A stretch of DNA of 64,000 nucleotides from Halalkalicoccus sp. NIPERK01 (lineage in GTDB: Archaea; Halobacteriota; Halobacteria; Halobacteriales; Halalkalicoccaceae). The stretch spans positions 76,081-140,080 of the forward strand of contig NZ_JASVVV010000004.1 in the NCBI RefSeq assembly GCF_030287405.1, given 5' to 3'. Shown here piece by piece: positions 51,846-60,332 of this stretch (the first letter of the stretch is position 1; every line of letters starts with the position of its first letter). The notes below the pieces were generated by a model. The model saw only the letters and a list, made by a program, of their open reading frames with translations, made no database searches and was not told the origin of the DNA. Position numbers and translations under genes: made by a program.

Positions 51846-52038
51846 TGACTTCGCCAAGACGTTCCTGCTCGCGGTGCTGCGCGGTCGCCAGCACGATAAG
51901 TGCTGGCTGCCAGAGGGATCAAGGGTCCCTCGCAGGCTGCGACTCGTCTAGTCACATCTGCTCGCGGGCAAAGCCCGTTCGCACGGCTCGAGGGACTCCA
52001 TCGGAGTCCCTCGCTGCTCGCCACCGGAGGTGGCTCGC
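51846..52038 (+). repeat. array of five hairpins inserted between argC and argB
   Basis: Five back-to-back inverted repeats: CCAGCAC/GTGCTGG (51888-51906, loop 5); GAGGGA/TCCCTC (51913-51931, loop 7, extendable by CTGC/GCAG); CGGGC/GCCCG (51965-51977, loop AAA); CGAGGGACTCC/GGAGTCCCTCG (51989-52013, 11 bp perfect, loop ATC); GCCACC/GGTGGC (52020-52034, loop GGA). CTGCTCGC recurs three times. TGAC occurs at 51846-51849 and again at 52040-52043, like a target duplication. Removing one unit restores an argC-argB junction with ATG. No protein-coding potential is supported. Confidence 0.8.
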
Positions 52039-52872
52039 GTGACCGTCGTCGTCAAGATCGGCGGCGCGCGCGCCGTCGAACCGGAGGGCGCGCTCGCGGA
52101 CGTCGCACACCTGACGGCCAACGGCGAGCGGGTCGTGGTGGTCCACGGCGGCTCGACCGCGGTCGACGAACTCTTGGCCGATCTCGGTCGAGACCCCGAG
52201 TACGTCACCACGCCGGGCGGCGTCACCGGGCGCTTCACCGACGAGAAGACGATGGAGGCGTTCACGATGGCGATGGCCGGCCGGGTCAACACCGACCTGA
52301 CGACGGCGCTTCGCAACGAGGGCGTCAACGCGCTCGGGCTTTCAGGAGTCGACGGCGGCCTGCTGACCGGGGCCCGTAAATCCGCGGTCAGGGTGATCGA
52401 GGACGGCAGGAAGAAGATCAAACGCGGCGACCACTCGGGGAAGATCGAGTCGGTCAACGCCGACCTGCTCGACACGTTGCTCGAAACGGGCTACACGCCC
52501 GTCGTGAGCGTTCCCATGTTGGCTGACGACGGCGTCGCGGTCAACGCCGACGCCGATCGTGCCGCCGCGGCAGTGGCGGGCGCGCTCGATGCGTCGCTCG
52601 TGGTTCTCACCGACGTTACGGGCGTCTACGAGGACCCCGACGACCCCGAGACGTTGATCGAGAGCGCCGAGGCGCCCGCCGAGTTGGAGCGCGTCGAGGA
52701 GGCCGCCGAGGGGTTCATGACGAAGAAGGTGATGGCCGCGAAGGAGGCGCTCTCGGGGGGCGCCCGCGAGGTGATCGTCTCCGATGCGAACCTCAACGAT
52801 CCCATACTGGCGGCGCTCGACGGCCACGGCACGCGCTTCGGTCGCGGCGCGCTCGGAGGTGAGGACGAATGA
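52039..52872 (+). CDS. argB: [LysW]-glutamate kinase ArgB
   Basis: A 277-residue amino acid kinase, phosphorylating carrier-bound glutamate. Family elements are VVKIGGARAVEP near the start, VVVHGGSTAVDELL, ALRNEGVNALGLSGVDGGLL, NADADRAAAAVAGALDAS, LVVLTDVTGVYEDPDDP and MTKKVMAAKEALSGG. The GTG at 52039 gives VTVVVKIGG, the normal N-terminus apart from the start codon; a GTG three codons earlier is less likely. Its natural start seems to have been replaced by the adjacent hairpin insertion. It overlaps argD by four bases. Confidence 0.93.
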   Translation: MTVVVKIGGARAVEPEGALADVAHLTANGERVVVVHGGSTAVDELLADLGRDPEYVTTPGGVTGRFTDEKTMEAFTMAMAGRVNTDLTTALRNEGVNALGLSGVDGGLLTGARKSAVRVIEDGRKKIKRGDHSGKIESVNADLLDTLLETGYTPVVSVPMLADDGVAVNADADRAAAAVAGALDASLVVLTDVTGVYEDPDDPETLIESAEAPAELERVEEAAEGFMTKKVMAAKEALSGGAREVIVSDANLNDPILAALDGHGTRFGRGALGGEDE

Positions 52873-54011
52873 CGGGCGGGTTCGTCTTCTCGGAGAAGCC
52901 GATCCGTATCCAGCGCGGCGAGGGGCCGTATCTGTACGACGACTCCGGTACTGAATACCTCGATTTCGGCGCGAGCTACGCGGTCACGCCCGCGGGCCAC
53001 TGTCACCCCGAGGTGGTCGACGCCGCGAAAGACCAGTTAGAGGAGCTGATGTTCGTCCAGGCCTCGTATCCCAACGACGCGCGCGACGCCTGCTACGGGA
53101 AGTTGGCGAGCGTGGCACCCGGCGACATCGACAACGTCTGGCTCTGTAACTCGGGCACCGAGGCCAACGAGGCGGCCCTGAAGTTCGCGCGCAGCGCGAC
53201 GGGACGGAAGAAGATCGTCGCCACCCGCCGGGGCTTTCACGGCCGGACGATGGGCGCGCTCGCCGCCACGTGGAAGCAGAAGTACAAGAAGCCGTTCGAG
53301 CCCCTCGCGGGAGCGTTCGAGGCGGTGCCCTACGGTGACGCGGAAGCGCTCGCCGAGGCCGTCGACGAGGAGACCGCCGCGGTGATCGTCGAGCCGATCC
53401 AGGGCGAGGGCGGGATCAACCCCGCACCCGAGGGCTACCTCGCGGCCGCCCGCGAGGCCTGCGACGAGACGGGCGCGGCGCTCGTCTTCGACGAGATTCA
53501 AACGGGTTTGGGACGGACGGGCGAGTTCTGGGCCTGCGAGCACGACGGTGTGGTGCCCGATATCCTGACGAGCGCGAAGGGACTCGCGAGCGGCCTGCCG
53601 CTCGGGGCGACCCTCTGTCGGGACTGGATCGCCGAGGACGCCGGCCCGCACGGCTCGACCTTCAGCGGGAACCCCGTGGTCTGTGCGGCCGCCTCGGCGA
53701 CGCTCGACGTACTCGTCGAGGAGGATCTACCCACCCACGCCGCCGAAATGGGGACGTATCTCCACGAGGAGATCGAGGCCGCGGACCTGCCGATCCGCGA
53801 TATCCGGGGGAAGGGACTGATGACCGGGATCGAGGTCAAACGGGGCTCCAATCGCCTCCTGCGGGACCTCGCGTTGAACCACCGGGTGCTCGCGCTGCCG
53901 GCGGGTCGGTCGGTTCTCAGACTGTTGCCGCCGCTCGTGATCGACGAGGCGCACGTCGACCGGATCGTCGGGGCGCTCTCGGAGACGATGGGCGCGACCG
54001 CCGAATCATGA
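52869..54011 (+). CDS. argD: acetylornithine/LysW-gamma-semialdehyde aminotransferase ArgD
   Basis: A 380-residue class III aminotransferase. PLP-binding features include NVWLCNSGTEANEAALKFAR, the substrate loop ARSATGRKKIVATRRGFHGRT, the metal-like DEIQTGLGRTG, and the Schiff-base Lys in LTSAKGLASGLPLGA. It converts the carrier-bound glutamate semialdehyde to ornithine on LysW, using glutamate as amino donor. ATGA overlaps join it to argB and argE. Confidence 0.93.
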   Translation: MTGGFVFSEKPIRIQRGEGPYLYDDSGTEYLDFGASYAVTPAGHCHPEVVDAAKDQLEELMFVQASYPNDARDACYGKLASVAPGDIDNVWLCNSGTEANEAALKFARSATGRKKIVATRRGFHGRTMGALAATWKQKYKKPFEPLAGAFEAVPYGDAEALAEAVDEETAAVIVEPIQGEGGINPAPEGYLAAAREACDETGAALVFDEIQTGLGRTGEFWACEHDGVVPDILTSAKGLASGLPLGATLCRDWIAEDAGPHGSTFSGNPVVCAAASATLDVLVEEDLPTHAAEMGTYLHEEIEAADLPIRDIRGKGLMTGIEVKRGSNRLLRDLALNHRVLALPAGRSVLRLLPPLVIDEAHVDRIVGALSETMGATAES

Positions 54012-55105
54012 GCGTTTCGAGCGACTCGGCGCGCGACCTGCTGGTCGACCTCGTCTCGATCCCGTCGCCCTCGGGCGAGGAGCGCGCGGCCGCCGAGCGG
54101 TTGGTCGAGTTCTTCGAGGCCCACGACCGCGAGGTCCGGATCGACGACGTGGGCAACGTCCGCGCCCCCGCCGACGACCGCGTACTCTTGACCTCGCATA
54201 TCGACACCGTTCCCGGGGAGATCCCCGTCAGGACCGAAAACGAGGTCCTCTGGGGTCGGGGTAGCGTCGACGCCACCGGCCCGCTGTGTGCGATGGCGGT
54301 CGCGGCCGTCAGTTCTGGAGCGAGCTTCGTCGGCGTCGTCGGCGAGGAGACCGACTCGCGGGGCGCCTGGCACCTGATCGAGGACCGCGAGGAACCCGAC
54401 GCCGTGATCAACGGCGAGCCCAGCGGCTGGGACGGCATCACCCTGGGGTATCGGGGCATGCTCGCGGGCACCTACGTCGCCACCAGCGAGTCGGGCCACA
54501 CCTCCCGACCCGAGCCCAACGCGATCCAGCACGCGATCGGCTGGTGGAGCCGCGTCGAGGAGCGTTTCGCGCCCGACGAGGACGAGGAGTGGGAGCCGGT
54601 CTTCGAGCGCGTGACGACCAAGCCCGTCTCGGTCGAGGGCGGAACCGACCCCGACGGGCTGTCGGTCTCGGCGACGCTCGACGGCCAGTTCCGCGTCCCG
54701 CCCTCGTTGACGATCGAGGAGGTCCGCGAGATGGCGGAGCACGAACTGTACAGCAGCTCGAACCGGTCGAGCGGGCGTGGCCCGCGAGACGGCGAACTCG
54801 GCCCCGACACCGACGCCGCGGGCACCGTCAACTGGGGGCGGCCGATCCCGCCCGTCATGGAGAGCCCGCGGACCGATCTCGCGCGGGCGTTCCGGGTCGC
54901 CATCCGCGGCGAGGGCGGCGACCCCCGCCTGCTTCGCAAGACCGGCACCAGCGACATGAACGTCTACGCCTCGGCGTGGGACTGTCCGATGGTGACCTAC
55001 GGTCCCGGCGACTCGGACCTCGATCACGCGCCCGACGAACGCCTCGATCTGGCCGAGTACGACCGCTCCATCGCGGTGCTTCGGGAGGTCGCAAAGCGCC
55101 TATGA
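54008..55105 (+). CDS. argE: LysW-ornithine/lysine hydrolase ArgE
   Basis: A 365-residue M20-family peptidase, freeing ornithine from LysW. Metal ligands fall in LLTSHIDTVPGEIPV, the WGRGSVDATGPLCAMA block (Asp) and VVGEETDSRGAWHLIE (Glu-Glu catalytic pair). The lid domain lies between residues about 160 and 260. It overlaps argD and argF by four bases each. Confidence 0.91.
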   Translation: MSVSSDSARDLLVDLVSIPSPSGEERAAAERLVEFFEAHDREVRIDDVGNVRAPADDRVLLTSHIDTVPGEIPVRTENEVLWGRGSVDATGPLCAMAVAAVSSGASFVGVVGEETDSRGAWHLIEDREEPDAVINGEPSGWDGITLGYRGMLAGTYVATSESGHTSRPEPNAIQHAIGWWSRVEERFAPDEDEEWEPVFERVTTKPVSVEGGTDPDGLSVSATLDGQFRVPPSLTIEEVREMAEHELYSSSNRSSGRGPRDGELGPDTDAAGTVNWGRPIPPVMESPRTDLARAFRVAIRGEGGDPRLLRKTGTSDMNVYASAWDCPMVTYGPGDSDLDHAPDERLDLAEYDRSIAVLREVAKRL

Positions 55106-56007
55106 CACGCCACTTCATCGACGTCGACGACCTGAGCGGCGAGGAACTAGATGAGGTCCTCGACCGCGGCGCGGAGTACAAGTGCGAACGCCGCGAGGGG
55201 ATCGCCCACCCGGATCTGGAGCGAAAGACGCTGGGCATGCTCTTCGAGAAGCCGAGCACTCGTACCCGGGTCTCGTTCGAGACGGGGATGACCCAACTCG
55301 GCGGCCACGCCGTCTTCCTGGGCTCCGAGGACATCCAACTGGGCCACGGCGAGCCGCTGAAGGACACCGCGCGGGCGCTGTCGGGCTACGTCGACGCGCT
55401 CATGGCCCGCGTCTTCGAGCACGCGCACGTCGAGGAACTCGCGCGCTACGCGACGGTGCCGGTGGTCAACGGGCTGACCGACGACGCCCACCCCTGCCAG
55501 ACGCTCGCGGATCTGCTGACCGTGCGGGAGACGTTCGACGATCTGGAGGACGTTTCCGTCACCTGGGTCGGCGACGCCAACAACGTCGCCCGATCGTTCG
55601 CGCTGGGCTGCGCCCTCGCGGGGATCGACCTCACCGTGGCGACGCCCCCCGAGTACGCGCTCGACGAGGACGTCGTCGAGCGGGCGGATTCGCTGGGAAC
55701 GGCGCCGACGGTCACCGAGGACCCCAGCGAGGCGGTCGAGGGCGCGGACGTCGTCTACACCGACGTCTGGGTCAGCATGGGCCAGGAGGGCGAACGCGAC
55801 GAGCGCCTCTCGGCGTTCGAGGGGTTCCAGGTGAACGGGGACCTGCTCGCTCACGCACCTGACGCGCGGGTGATGCACTGCCTGCCGGCCCACCGCGGCG
55901 AGGAGATCACCGACGACGCCATCGAAGGCGAGCGCTCGCTCGTCTTCGAGCAGGCCGAGAACCGCCTGCACGCCCAGAAGGGGCTGTTGTCGTTCCTGCT
56001 GGCGTAG
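55102..56007 (+). CDS. argF: ornithine carbamoyltransferase
   Basis: A 301-residue transferase making citrulline from ornithine and carbamoyl phosphate. The carbamoyl-phosphate loop is FEKPSTRTRVSFE, the conserved DDAHPCQTLADLL follows, and the ornithine-binding end is MHCLPAHRGEEI with its Cys. It closes the arginine operon. No carbamoyl-phosphate synthase gene is nearby. Confidence 0.95.
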   Translation: MTRHFIDVDDLSGEELDEVLDRGAEYKCERREGIAHPDLERKTLGMLFEKPSTRTRVSFETGMTQLGGHAVFLGSEDIQLGHGEPLKDTARALSGYVDALMARVFEHAHVEELARYATVPVVNGLTDDAHPCQTLADLLTVRETFDDLEDVSVTWVGDANNVARSFALGCALAGIDLTVATPPEYALDEDVVERADSLGTAPTVTEDPSEAVEGADVVYTDVWVSMGQEGERDERLSAFEGFQVNGDLLAHAPDARVMHCLPAHRGEEITDDAIEGERSLVFEQAENRLHAQKGLLSFLLA

Positions 56008-56061
56008 CCCGGGCGAGGCGCGACGTCCGGCGATCGGAGCCGGGCGTCTCGGGCGAGCCGC

Positions 56062-56529
56062 CTACCGGACGACCGCGTAGACCGCGCCCAGCACCACGCC
56101 GTAGACCGCGTGGCCCACCATGCTCATGGGGTCGAAATTCGGCAGCGGCGGCGCCATCGGGAAGCCGACCGCCGAGAGCCAGACCGGCATGACGACCGCC
56201 GCGAGGGCGACCCAGAGGACGATCCCGTAGGCGAGTCCCACGCCGGCGAGCGTTCCGGTGCCCGAGAGGTCGCTCGCGCCGACGATCGCGCCGAAGACGA
56301 CGCCCAGCACCGCGCTGTTGGACATGTGGATGATCCAGCCGGTGAGGCCGGCCGGTCCCTCGATCCCGTACAGCGCCGGAATCCCCATCTCGATGACGTC
56401 CGGCATCATCATGCTCATCATCGCGCCGAAGACCAGCCCGCCGACGAGACCGCCGACCAGTCCGGCCTGCCACGGTTCGAGGCGCGTTTTCGCCGTCGTC
56501 GCCGTCTCGGTTCGTGTTTCCGTGCTCAT
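56062..56529 (-). CDS. four-helix membrane protein of unknown function
   Basis: A 155-residue protein with a polar, Thr-rich N-terminus (MSTETRTETATTAKTRLEPW), then glycine-rich hydrophobic helices including GLVGGLVGGLVFGAMMSMMM, SNSAVLGVVFGAIVGASD, YGIVLWVALAAVVMPVW and YGVVLGAVYAVV. Histidines and methionines occur near helix ends. I do not recognise a named family with certainty; similar haloarchaeal proteins are annotated as DUF6789-like. Confidence 0.7.
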   Translation of the reverse strand: MSTETRTETATTAKTRLEPWQAGLVGGLVGGLVFGAMMSMMMPDVIEMGIPALYGIEGPAGLTGWIIHMSNSAVLGVVFGAIVGASDLSGTGTLAGVGLAYGIVLWVALAAVVMPVWLSAVGFPMAPPLPNFDPMSMVGHAVYGVVLGAVYAVVR

Positions 56530-56601
56530 GAATCACCGGAGGCCTGCGACGATAGTAACGATTGTTCGGTAGGGTTCTCGGGGTGCACGGACGATGAAGG
56601 T

Positions 56602-56609
56602 TCATATAT
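56602..56609 (+). promoter_or_regulatory. TATA element before the small DNA-associated gene
   Basis: TCATATATG about 45-50 bases before ATG 56654. It leaves a short leader that contains the first copy of the 17-bp repeat. Confidence 0.5.
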
Positions 56610-56613
56610 GTGA

Positions 56614-56630
56614 AGCGAACGCTGATTACG
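56614..56630 (+). promoter_or_regulatory. 17-bp direct repeat, copy 1 (candidate operator)
   Basis: AGCGAACGCTGATTACG, identical to 56888-56904. The first ten bases form a palindrome (AGCG-AA-CGCT), as in operator half-sites. It lies between the TATA box and ATG 56654. Confidence 0.55.
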
Positions 56631-56653
56631 CGGAAGGCCGTCCTCGGAAACGG

Positions 56654-56899
56654 ATGGCCGAACCGCTACGCGTCCAGCCGGGTGAACGTTCCGCCGGGGA
56701 GCTGATCGAGCTGCTCGACTCCGGCCGCCGGGTGCTGATCGAGGTCGAGATCGCCGGCACGACCCGCCAGGTCGCCCTCAGGCATCGAAACGGCGTCTAC
56801 TACTGCGACACGCCGACGACGCTCCATACCCACGAGACGAGGGCCGGAATCAAGGAGTGTCTCGAGAACCAGGGGTATGCAGCCGAGAGCGAACGCTGA
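56654..56899 (+). CDS. small haloarchaeal protein, possible regulator (81 aa)
   Basis: An 81-residue protein from MAEPLRVQPGERSAGELIEL. It includes RRVLIEVEIAGTTRQVALRH, a beta-rich stretch, and GVYYCDTPTTLHTHETRAGI, then an amphipathic helix. It has no HTH that I can see. An earlier in-frame ATG (56594) would put the 17-bp repeat inside coding sequence and is disfavoured because it precedes the TATA box. A winged-helix regulator gene follows. Confidence 0.6.
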   Translation: MAEPLRVQPGERSAGELIELLDSGRRVLIEVEIAGTTRQVALRHRNGVYYCDTPTTLHTHETRAGIKECLENQGYAAESER

Positions 56900-56904
56900 T
56901 TACG
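56888..56904 (+). promoter_or_regulatory. 17-bp direct repeat, copy 2 (candidate operator)
   Basis: Exact copy of 56614-56630, covering the stop codon of the 81-residue gene and ending about 22 bases before the regulator gene's ATG at 56927. Confidence 0.55.
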
Positions 56905-56926
56905 GCCGGGCGATTCTAGAAGGGTG

Positions 56927-57304
56927 ATGGCCGAGTCCGACGCCGACTTCCACGATCTCGTGCTGATGGACGAACCCGGATTCGAACACGTCATGGGGTG
57001 CGTGTTCGGGATTCAGGACCACGAGTGTCGGGCCTACGTCGAACTGCTGGACGTACCTGGGAGCACCGTCGCCGAGTTGGCCGAGGACTTAGAGCGGGAT
57101 CGGAGCAACGTCAACCGGTCGCTCGCGACGCTCCGGGAGAAGGGGTTGATCGAACGGGAACGCCGACTGCTGGATTCGGGCGGGTACGTCTATCAACACA
57201 CCGCGGTTCCGCTGCCCGAGGCCAAAGCGCGGATGCACGAGGCTCTAGAGGAGTGGAGCGAACGGGTCCACGGTCGTATCGACGAGTTCGGTTCGCCCGC
57301 GTAG
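56927..57304 (+). CDS. winged-helix transcriptional regulator (TrmB/MarR-like)
   Basis: A 125-residue DNA-binding protein. The helix-turn-helix is LLDVPGSTVAELAEDLERDRSNVNRSLATLREKGLI (given here only as landmarks: GSTVAELAEDL, RSNVNRSLATLREKG), followed by a wing (ERERRLLDSGGYVYQHT) and a C-terminal dimerisation helix. The closest pattern is the haloarchaeal TrmB/PadR-like group. It may autoregulate through the 17-bp repeat. ATG 56927 is chosen over the GTG immediately before it. Confidence 0.8.
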   Translation: MAESDADFHDLVLMDEPGFEHVMGCVFGIQDHECRAYVELLDVPGSTVAELAEDLERDRSNVNRSLATLREKGLIERERRLLDSGGYVYQHTAVPLPEAKARMHEALEEWSERVHGRIDEFGSPA

Positions 57305-57341
57305 CTAGGCGCTTTTGACCCCACGTACCCTCCACCCGACA

Positions 57342-58592
57342 ATGAGTCTCGACCTCACCGACGAGGAGCCACCCGAAGCCGAGGACGGCGTCTGGCTGTC
57401 CTGTATCGAGTGTGGGGACGCGATCGCCCCCTTCGAGGACGTCGTCTACCGGTGTCCCGCCTGTTCGGGGCTGCTCGAGGTCCGCTACGGCGACCTGCCG
57501 ACGTTCGAGGATTTCTCCGGACGCGGCGTCTGGCGCTACGACGCGGCGCTGCCCGTCGAGCGGGGGGTCACCATCGAGGAGGGCGCGACGCCGCTGTACG
57601 AGGTTCCTCGACTCGAAGGCGACCTCGGCGTCGAATCGCTCCGGATCAAACACGAGGGGATGAATCCTACAGGCTCTTTCAAGGACCGGGGCATGACCGT
57701 CGGCGTCGGGGTCGCCCATCGGTTGGGTGCCGACCGACTGGCCTGCGCTTCCACCGGAAACACCAGCGCCGCCCTCGCCGCGTACGGCGGCCGGGCGGGG
57801 ATGGAGACGCTCGTCCTCCTCCCCGCGGGGAAGGTCGCGGCGGGCAAGATCGCACAGGCGAGCCTCCACGGCGCGCGCATCCTCGAAGTCGACGGGAACT
57901 TCGACACCTGTCTCGACATCGTGCAGGATCTGGCGAGCCAAGGCGAGGCCTACCTGCTCAACTCGCTGAACCCCTTCCGATTGGAGGGGCAGAAGACGAT
58001 CGGCTTCGAGATCCTCGAACGTCACCGCGAGGAATATGGAGCCTTTCCCGACCGGATCGTCCTCCCCGTCGGGAACGCGGGCAACACCGCGGCGCTCTAT
58101 AAGTGCTTCCGGGAACTCGTCCGGTCGGGATCGCTCGCCGAGAGCGAGGTCCCCAAACTCACCGGCGTGCAGGCCGAAGGGGCCGCGCCGATGGTCGAGG
58201 CCGTCGAGAACGGGTGGGACGAGGTGAAACGCTGGGAGGAGGTCGAGACGCGGGCGACGGCCATCAGAATCGGCAACCCGGTGAACGCGCCCAAGGCGCT
58301 GCCGGGGATCCGCGCGACCGGCGGCACCGCGGTCGCCGTCTCTGATGGGGAAACCACCGACGCCCAGCGCGCGCTTGCAAGCGAGGGGATCGGCGTCGAA
58401 CCCGCCTCGGCGGCGAGCGTCGCGGGCCTGCGGAAACTACGCGAGGACGGAGTGGTAGGGAGCGACGACCGCGTGGTCTGTCTGACGACCGGTCATCTAC
58501 TAAAAGACCCCGACGCGGCGGCCGAAGCCGGGGTAGAGCCCGAACCCGTGCCGAGCGATACAGCGGGCGTGTTGGAACACCTCGGCGAATGA
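57342..58592 (+). CDS. thrC: threonine synthase
   Basis: A 416-residue PLP enzyme making threonine from O-phosphohomoserine. A short N-terminal zinc-ribbon-like part has CIECGDAI and CPACSGLL. The PLP Lys is in NPTGSFKDRGMTVG, with the phosphate loop NAGNTAALYKCF and SLNPFRLEGQKTIGFE. ATG 57342 is at the family's normal start; an in-frame GTG-type start upstream is rejected. Confidence 0.94.
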   Translation: MSLDLTDEEPPEAEDGVWLSCIECGDAIAPFEDVVYRCPACSGLLEVRYGDLPTFEDFSGRGVWRYDAALPVERGVTIEEGATPLYEVPRLEGDLGVESLRIKHEGMNPTGSFKDRGMTVGVGVAHRLGADRLACASTGNTSAALAAYGGRAGMETLVLLPAGKVAAGKIAQASLHGARILEVDGNFDTCLDIVQDLASQGEAYLLNSLNPFRLEGQKTIGFEILERHREEYGAFPDRIVLPVGNAGNTAALYKCFRELVRSGSLAESEVPKLTGVQAEGAAPMVEAVENGWDEVKRWEEVETRATAIRIGNPVNAPKALPGIRATGGTAVAVSDGETTDAQRALASEGIGVEPASAASVAGLRKLREDGVVGSDDRVVCLTTGHLLKDPDAAAEAGVEPEPVPSDTAGVLEHLGE

Positions 58593-58601
58593 GGCTTCGT
58601 T

Positions 58602-60215
58602 TTATAGCGAGGTCCGAACCGTGTCCGCCCCGTCGAGGGTGATGTACCGGGCCTCGATGATCCGCTCGTCGTCCTCCAACTGCTCGAGAATCTCGTCGCT
58701 CACCTCCTCGTCTAAGTCGTAAACGGTGATCGCCTCGCCGCCGATCGCCTCGCGGGCGTTGAACATCCCCGCGATGTTGATGTCGTTCTCCCCCAGTACC
58801 GTGCCGATGAATCCGATGGTACCCGGCTTGTCGTAGTTGCGCGCGACGAGCATGTGCCCGTGCGGAATGGCGTCGACCCGGTAGTCGTCGATCCGGACGA
58901 TCCGGGGGTCGTCGCCGGCGAAGAGAGTACCGGAAACGCCGAGTTCCGTCTCGCCGTCGCCGTTCCCCACGGTAACGGTGACGACGCTGCGGAAGTCCTC
59001 CGCCTGGTGGCTCTTGGTCTCGGTGACGTCGACGCCGCGGTCCTCCGCGACCTGCGGGGCGTTGACGGCGTTGACCTGCCACTCCAGCGGCGAGAACACG
59101 CCCTTGAGCGCGCTCGCGGTGACGAGGTCGACCTCCTCCTCGGCGATCTCGCCGGCGTACGTGACGTCGACGCTCTCGACGCGCTCGTCGAGCAGTTGGG
59201 CGGCGATCCGTCCTGCGGTTTCGGCGAGTTCGATGTAGGGGCGCACGCGAGGGAACGCGCTCTTGTCGATCGAGGGCGCGTTCAGCGCGTTGATGACGGG
59301 TTCCTCGTTGAAGGCGGCGAGCACCTGCTCGGCCGTGCTGACGGCGACGTTCTCCTGTGCGGCCTCCGTGCTCGCGCCGAGGTGGGGCGTGACGATGACG
59401 TCCTCGACCCCCAGGAGGGGATTCTCAGGCGAGATCGGCTCCTCGGCGAAGACGTCGAGCGCCGCGCCCTTCAGGGTGCCCTCCTCGACGGCCGCCGCGA
59501 GCGCGCTCTCGTCGACGACGCCGCCGCGTGCGCAGTTGATCAGGTAGCCCCCCTCGAGCATCGCGAGTTCGTCGTGGCTGATCAGCCCCTCCGTCTCGGG
59601 GGTCAACGGGGTGTGGACCGTCAGGAAGTCCGCGCGTTCGAGACACGCCTCGAACTCGACGAGGTCCGCGCCGATCTGGTCGGCCCGGTCCTCGGAGATG
59701 TAGGGATCGTAGGCGACGAGGTCCATCCCGAGGTTGTTCAGGCGCTTTGCGACCTCCTGGCCGACGCGCCCGAGGCCGACGATCCCCAGCGTCTTGTTGT
59801 TGACCTCGGTCCCGAGGAAGTCGCCTTTCGCCCACTCGCCGGCCTTCAGCCGCGTGTGGGCCTGCGGGATCGATCGGGCGGCGGCGAACGTCATCGCGAC
59901 GGTGTGTTCTGCGGCCGCCCGGACGTTGCCCTCGGGGGCGTTGGCGACGATCACGCCGTGTTCGGTCGCCGCGTCGATGTCGATGTTGTCGACGCCGATG
60001 CCGGCCCGCCCGACGATCACCAACTCGTCGGCGCCGTCGAGGACCTGCCGGGTCACCTCGGTTCCCGAGCGGACGATCAGGCCGTGAACGTCCCGGAGGG
60101 CCTCCTCGAGGTCGGCCCCGCCGTCGATCCCGTAGTCCGTGACGACCTCGTGGCCGGCCTCGCGCAGCGTCTCCAACCCCGCCTCCGCGATGGGGTCCGT
60201 AACGAGAATCCTCAT
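58602..60215 (-). CDS. serA: D-3-phosphoglycerate dehydrogenase
   Basis: A 537-residue enzyme of the long SerA form. It has the substrate domain, an NAD Rossmann motif (TLGIVGLGRVGQEVAKR), the catalytic His in VIVTPHLGASTEAAQENVA, an intervening ASB domain, and a C-terminal ACT domain (LVARNYDKPGTIGFIGTVLG and VYDLDEEVSDEIL) that can sense serine. It starts the phosphorylated serine pathway; serB lies 1.8 kb downstream and metX about 3 kb downstream. Confidence 0.94.
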   Translation of the reverse strand: MRILVTDPIAEAGLETLREAGHEVVTDYGIDGGADLEEALRDVHGLIVRSGTEVTRQVLDGADELVIVGRAGIGVDNIDIDAATEHGVIVANAPEGNVRAAAEHTVAMTFAAARSIPQAHTRLKAGEWAKGDFLGTEVNNKTLGIVGLGRVGQEVAKRLNNLGMDLVAYDPYISEDRADQIGADLVEFEACLERADFLTVHTPLTPETEGLISHDELAMLEGGYLINCARGGVVDESALAAAVEEGTLKGAALDVFAEEPISPENPLLGVEDVIVTPHLGASTEAAQENVAVSTAEQVLAAFNEEPVINALNAPSIDKSAFPRVRPYIELAETAGRIAAQLLDERVESVDVTYAGEIAEEEVDLVTASALKGVFSPLEWQVNAVNAPQVAEDRGVDVTETKSHQAEDFRSVVTVTVGNGDGETELGVSGTLFAGDDPRIVRIDDYRVDAIPHGHMLVARNYDKPGTIGFIGTVLGENDINIAGMFNAREAIGGEAITVYDLDEEVSDEILEQLEDDERIIEARYITLDGADTVRTSL

Positions 60216-60332
60216 GCGAGAGCAGTCCCCCGCGGCGGGGTTAACGCTTGTGTCATCGGCAGGGCTGGCCTTTCGTGCGGGTCGCTACCGCCCTTCACTG
60301 GGAGTGATGGACGAGCGGTGCTAGCCCCGTGT

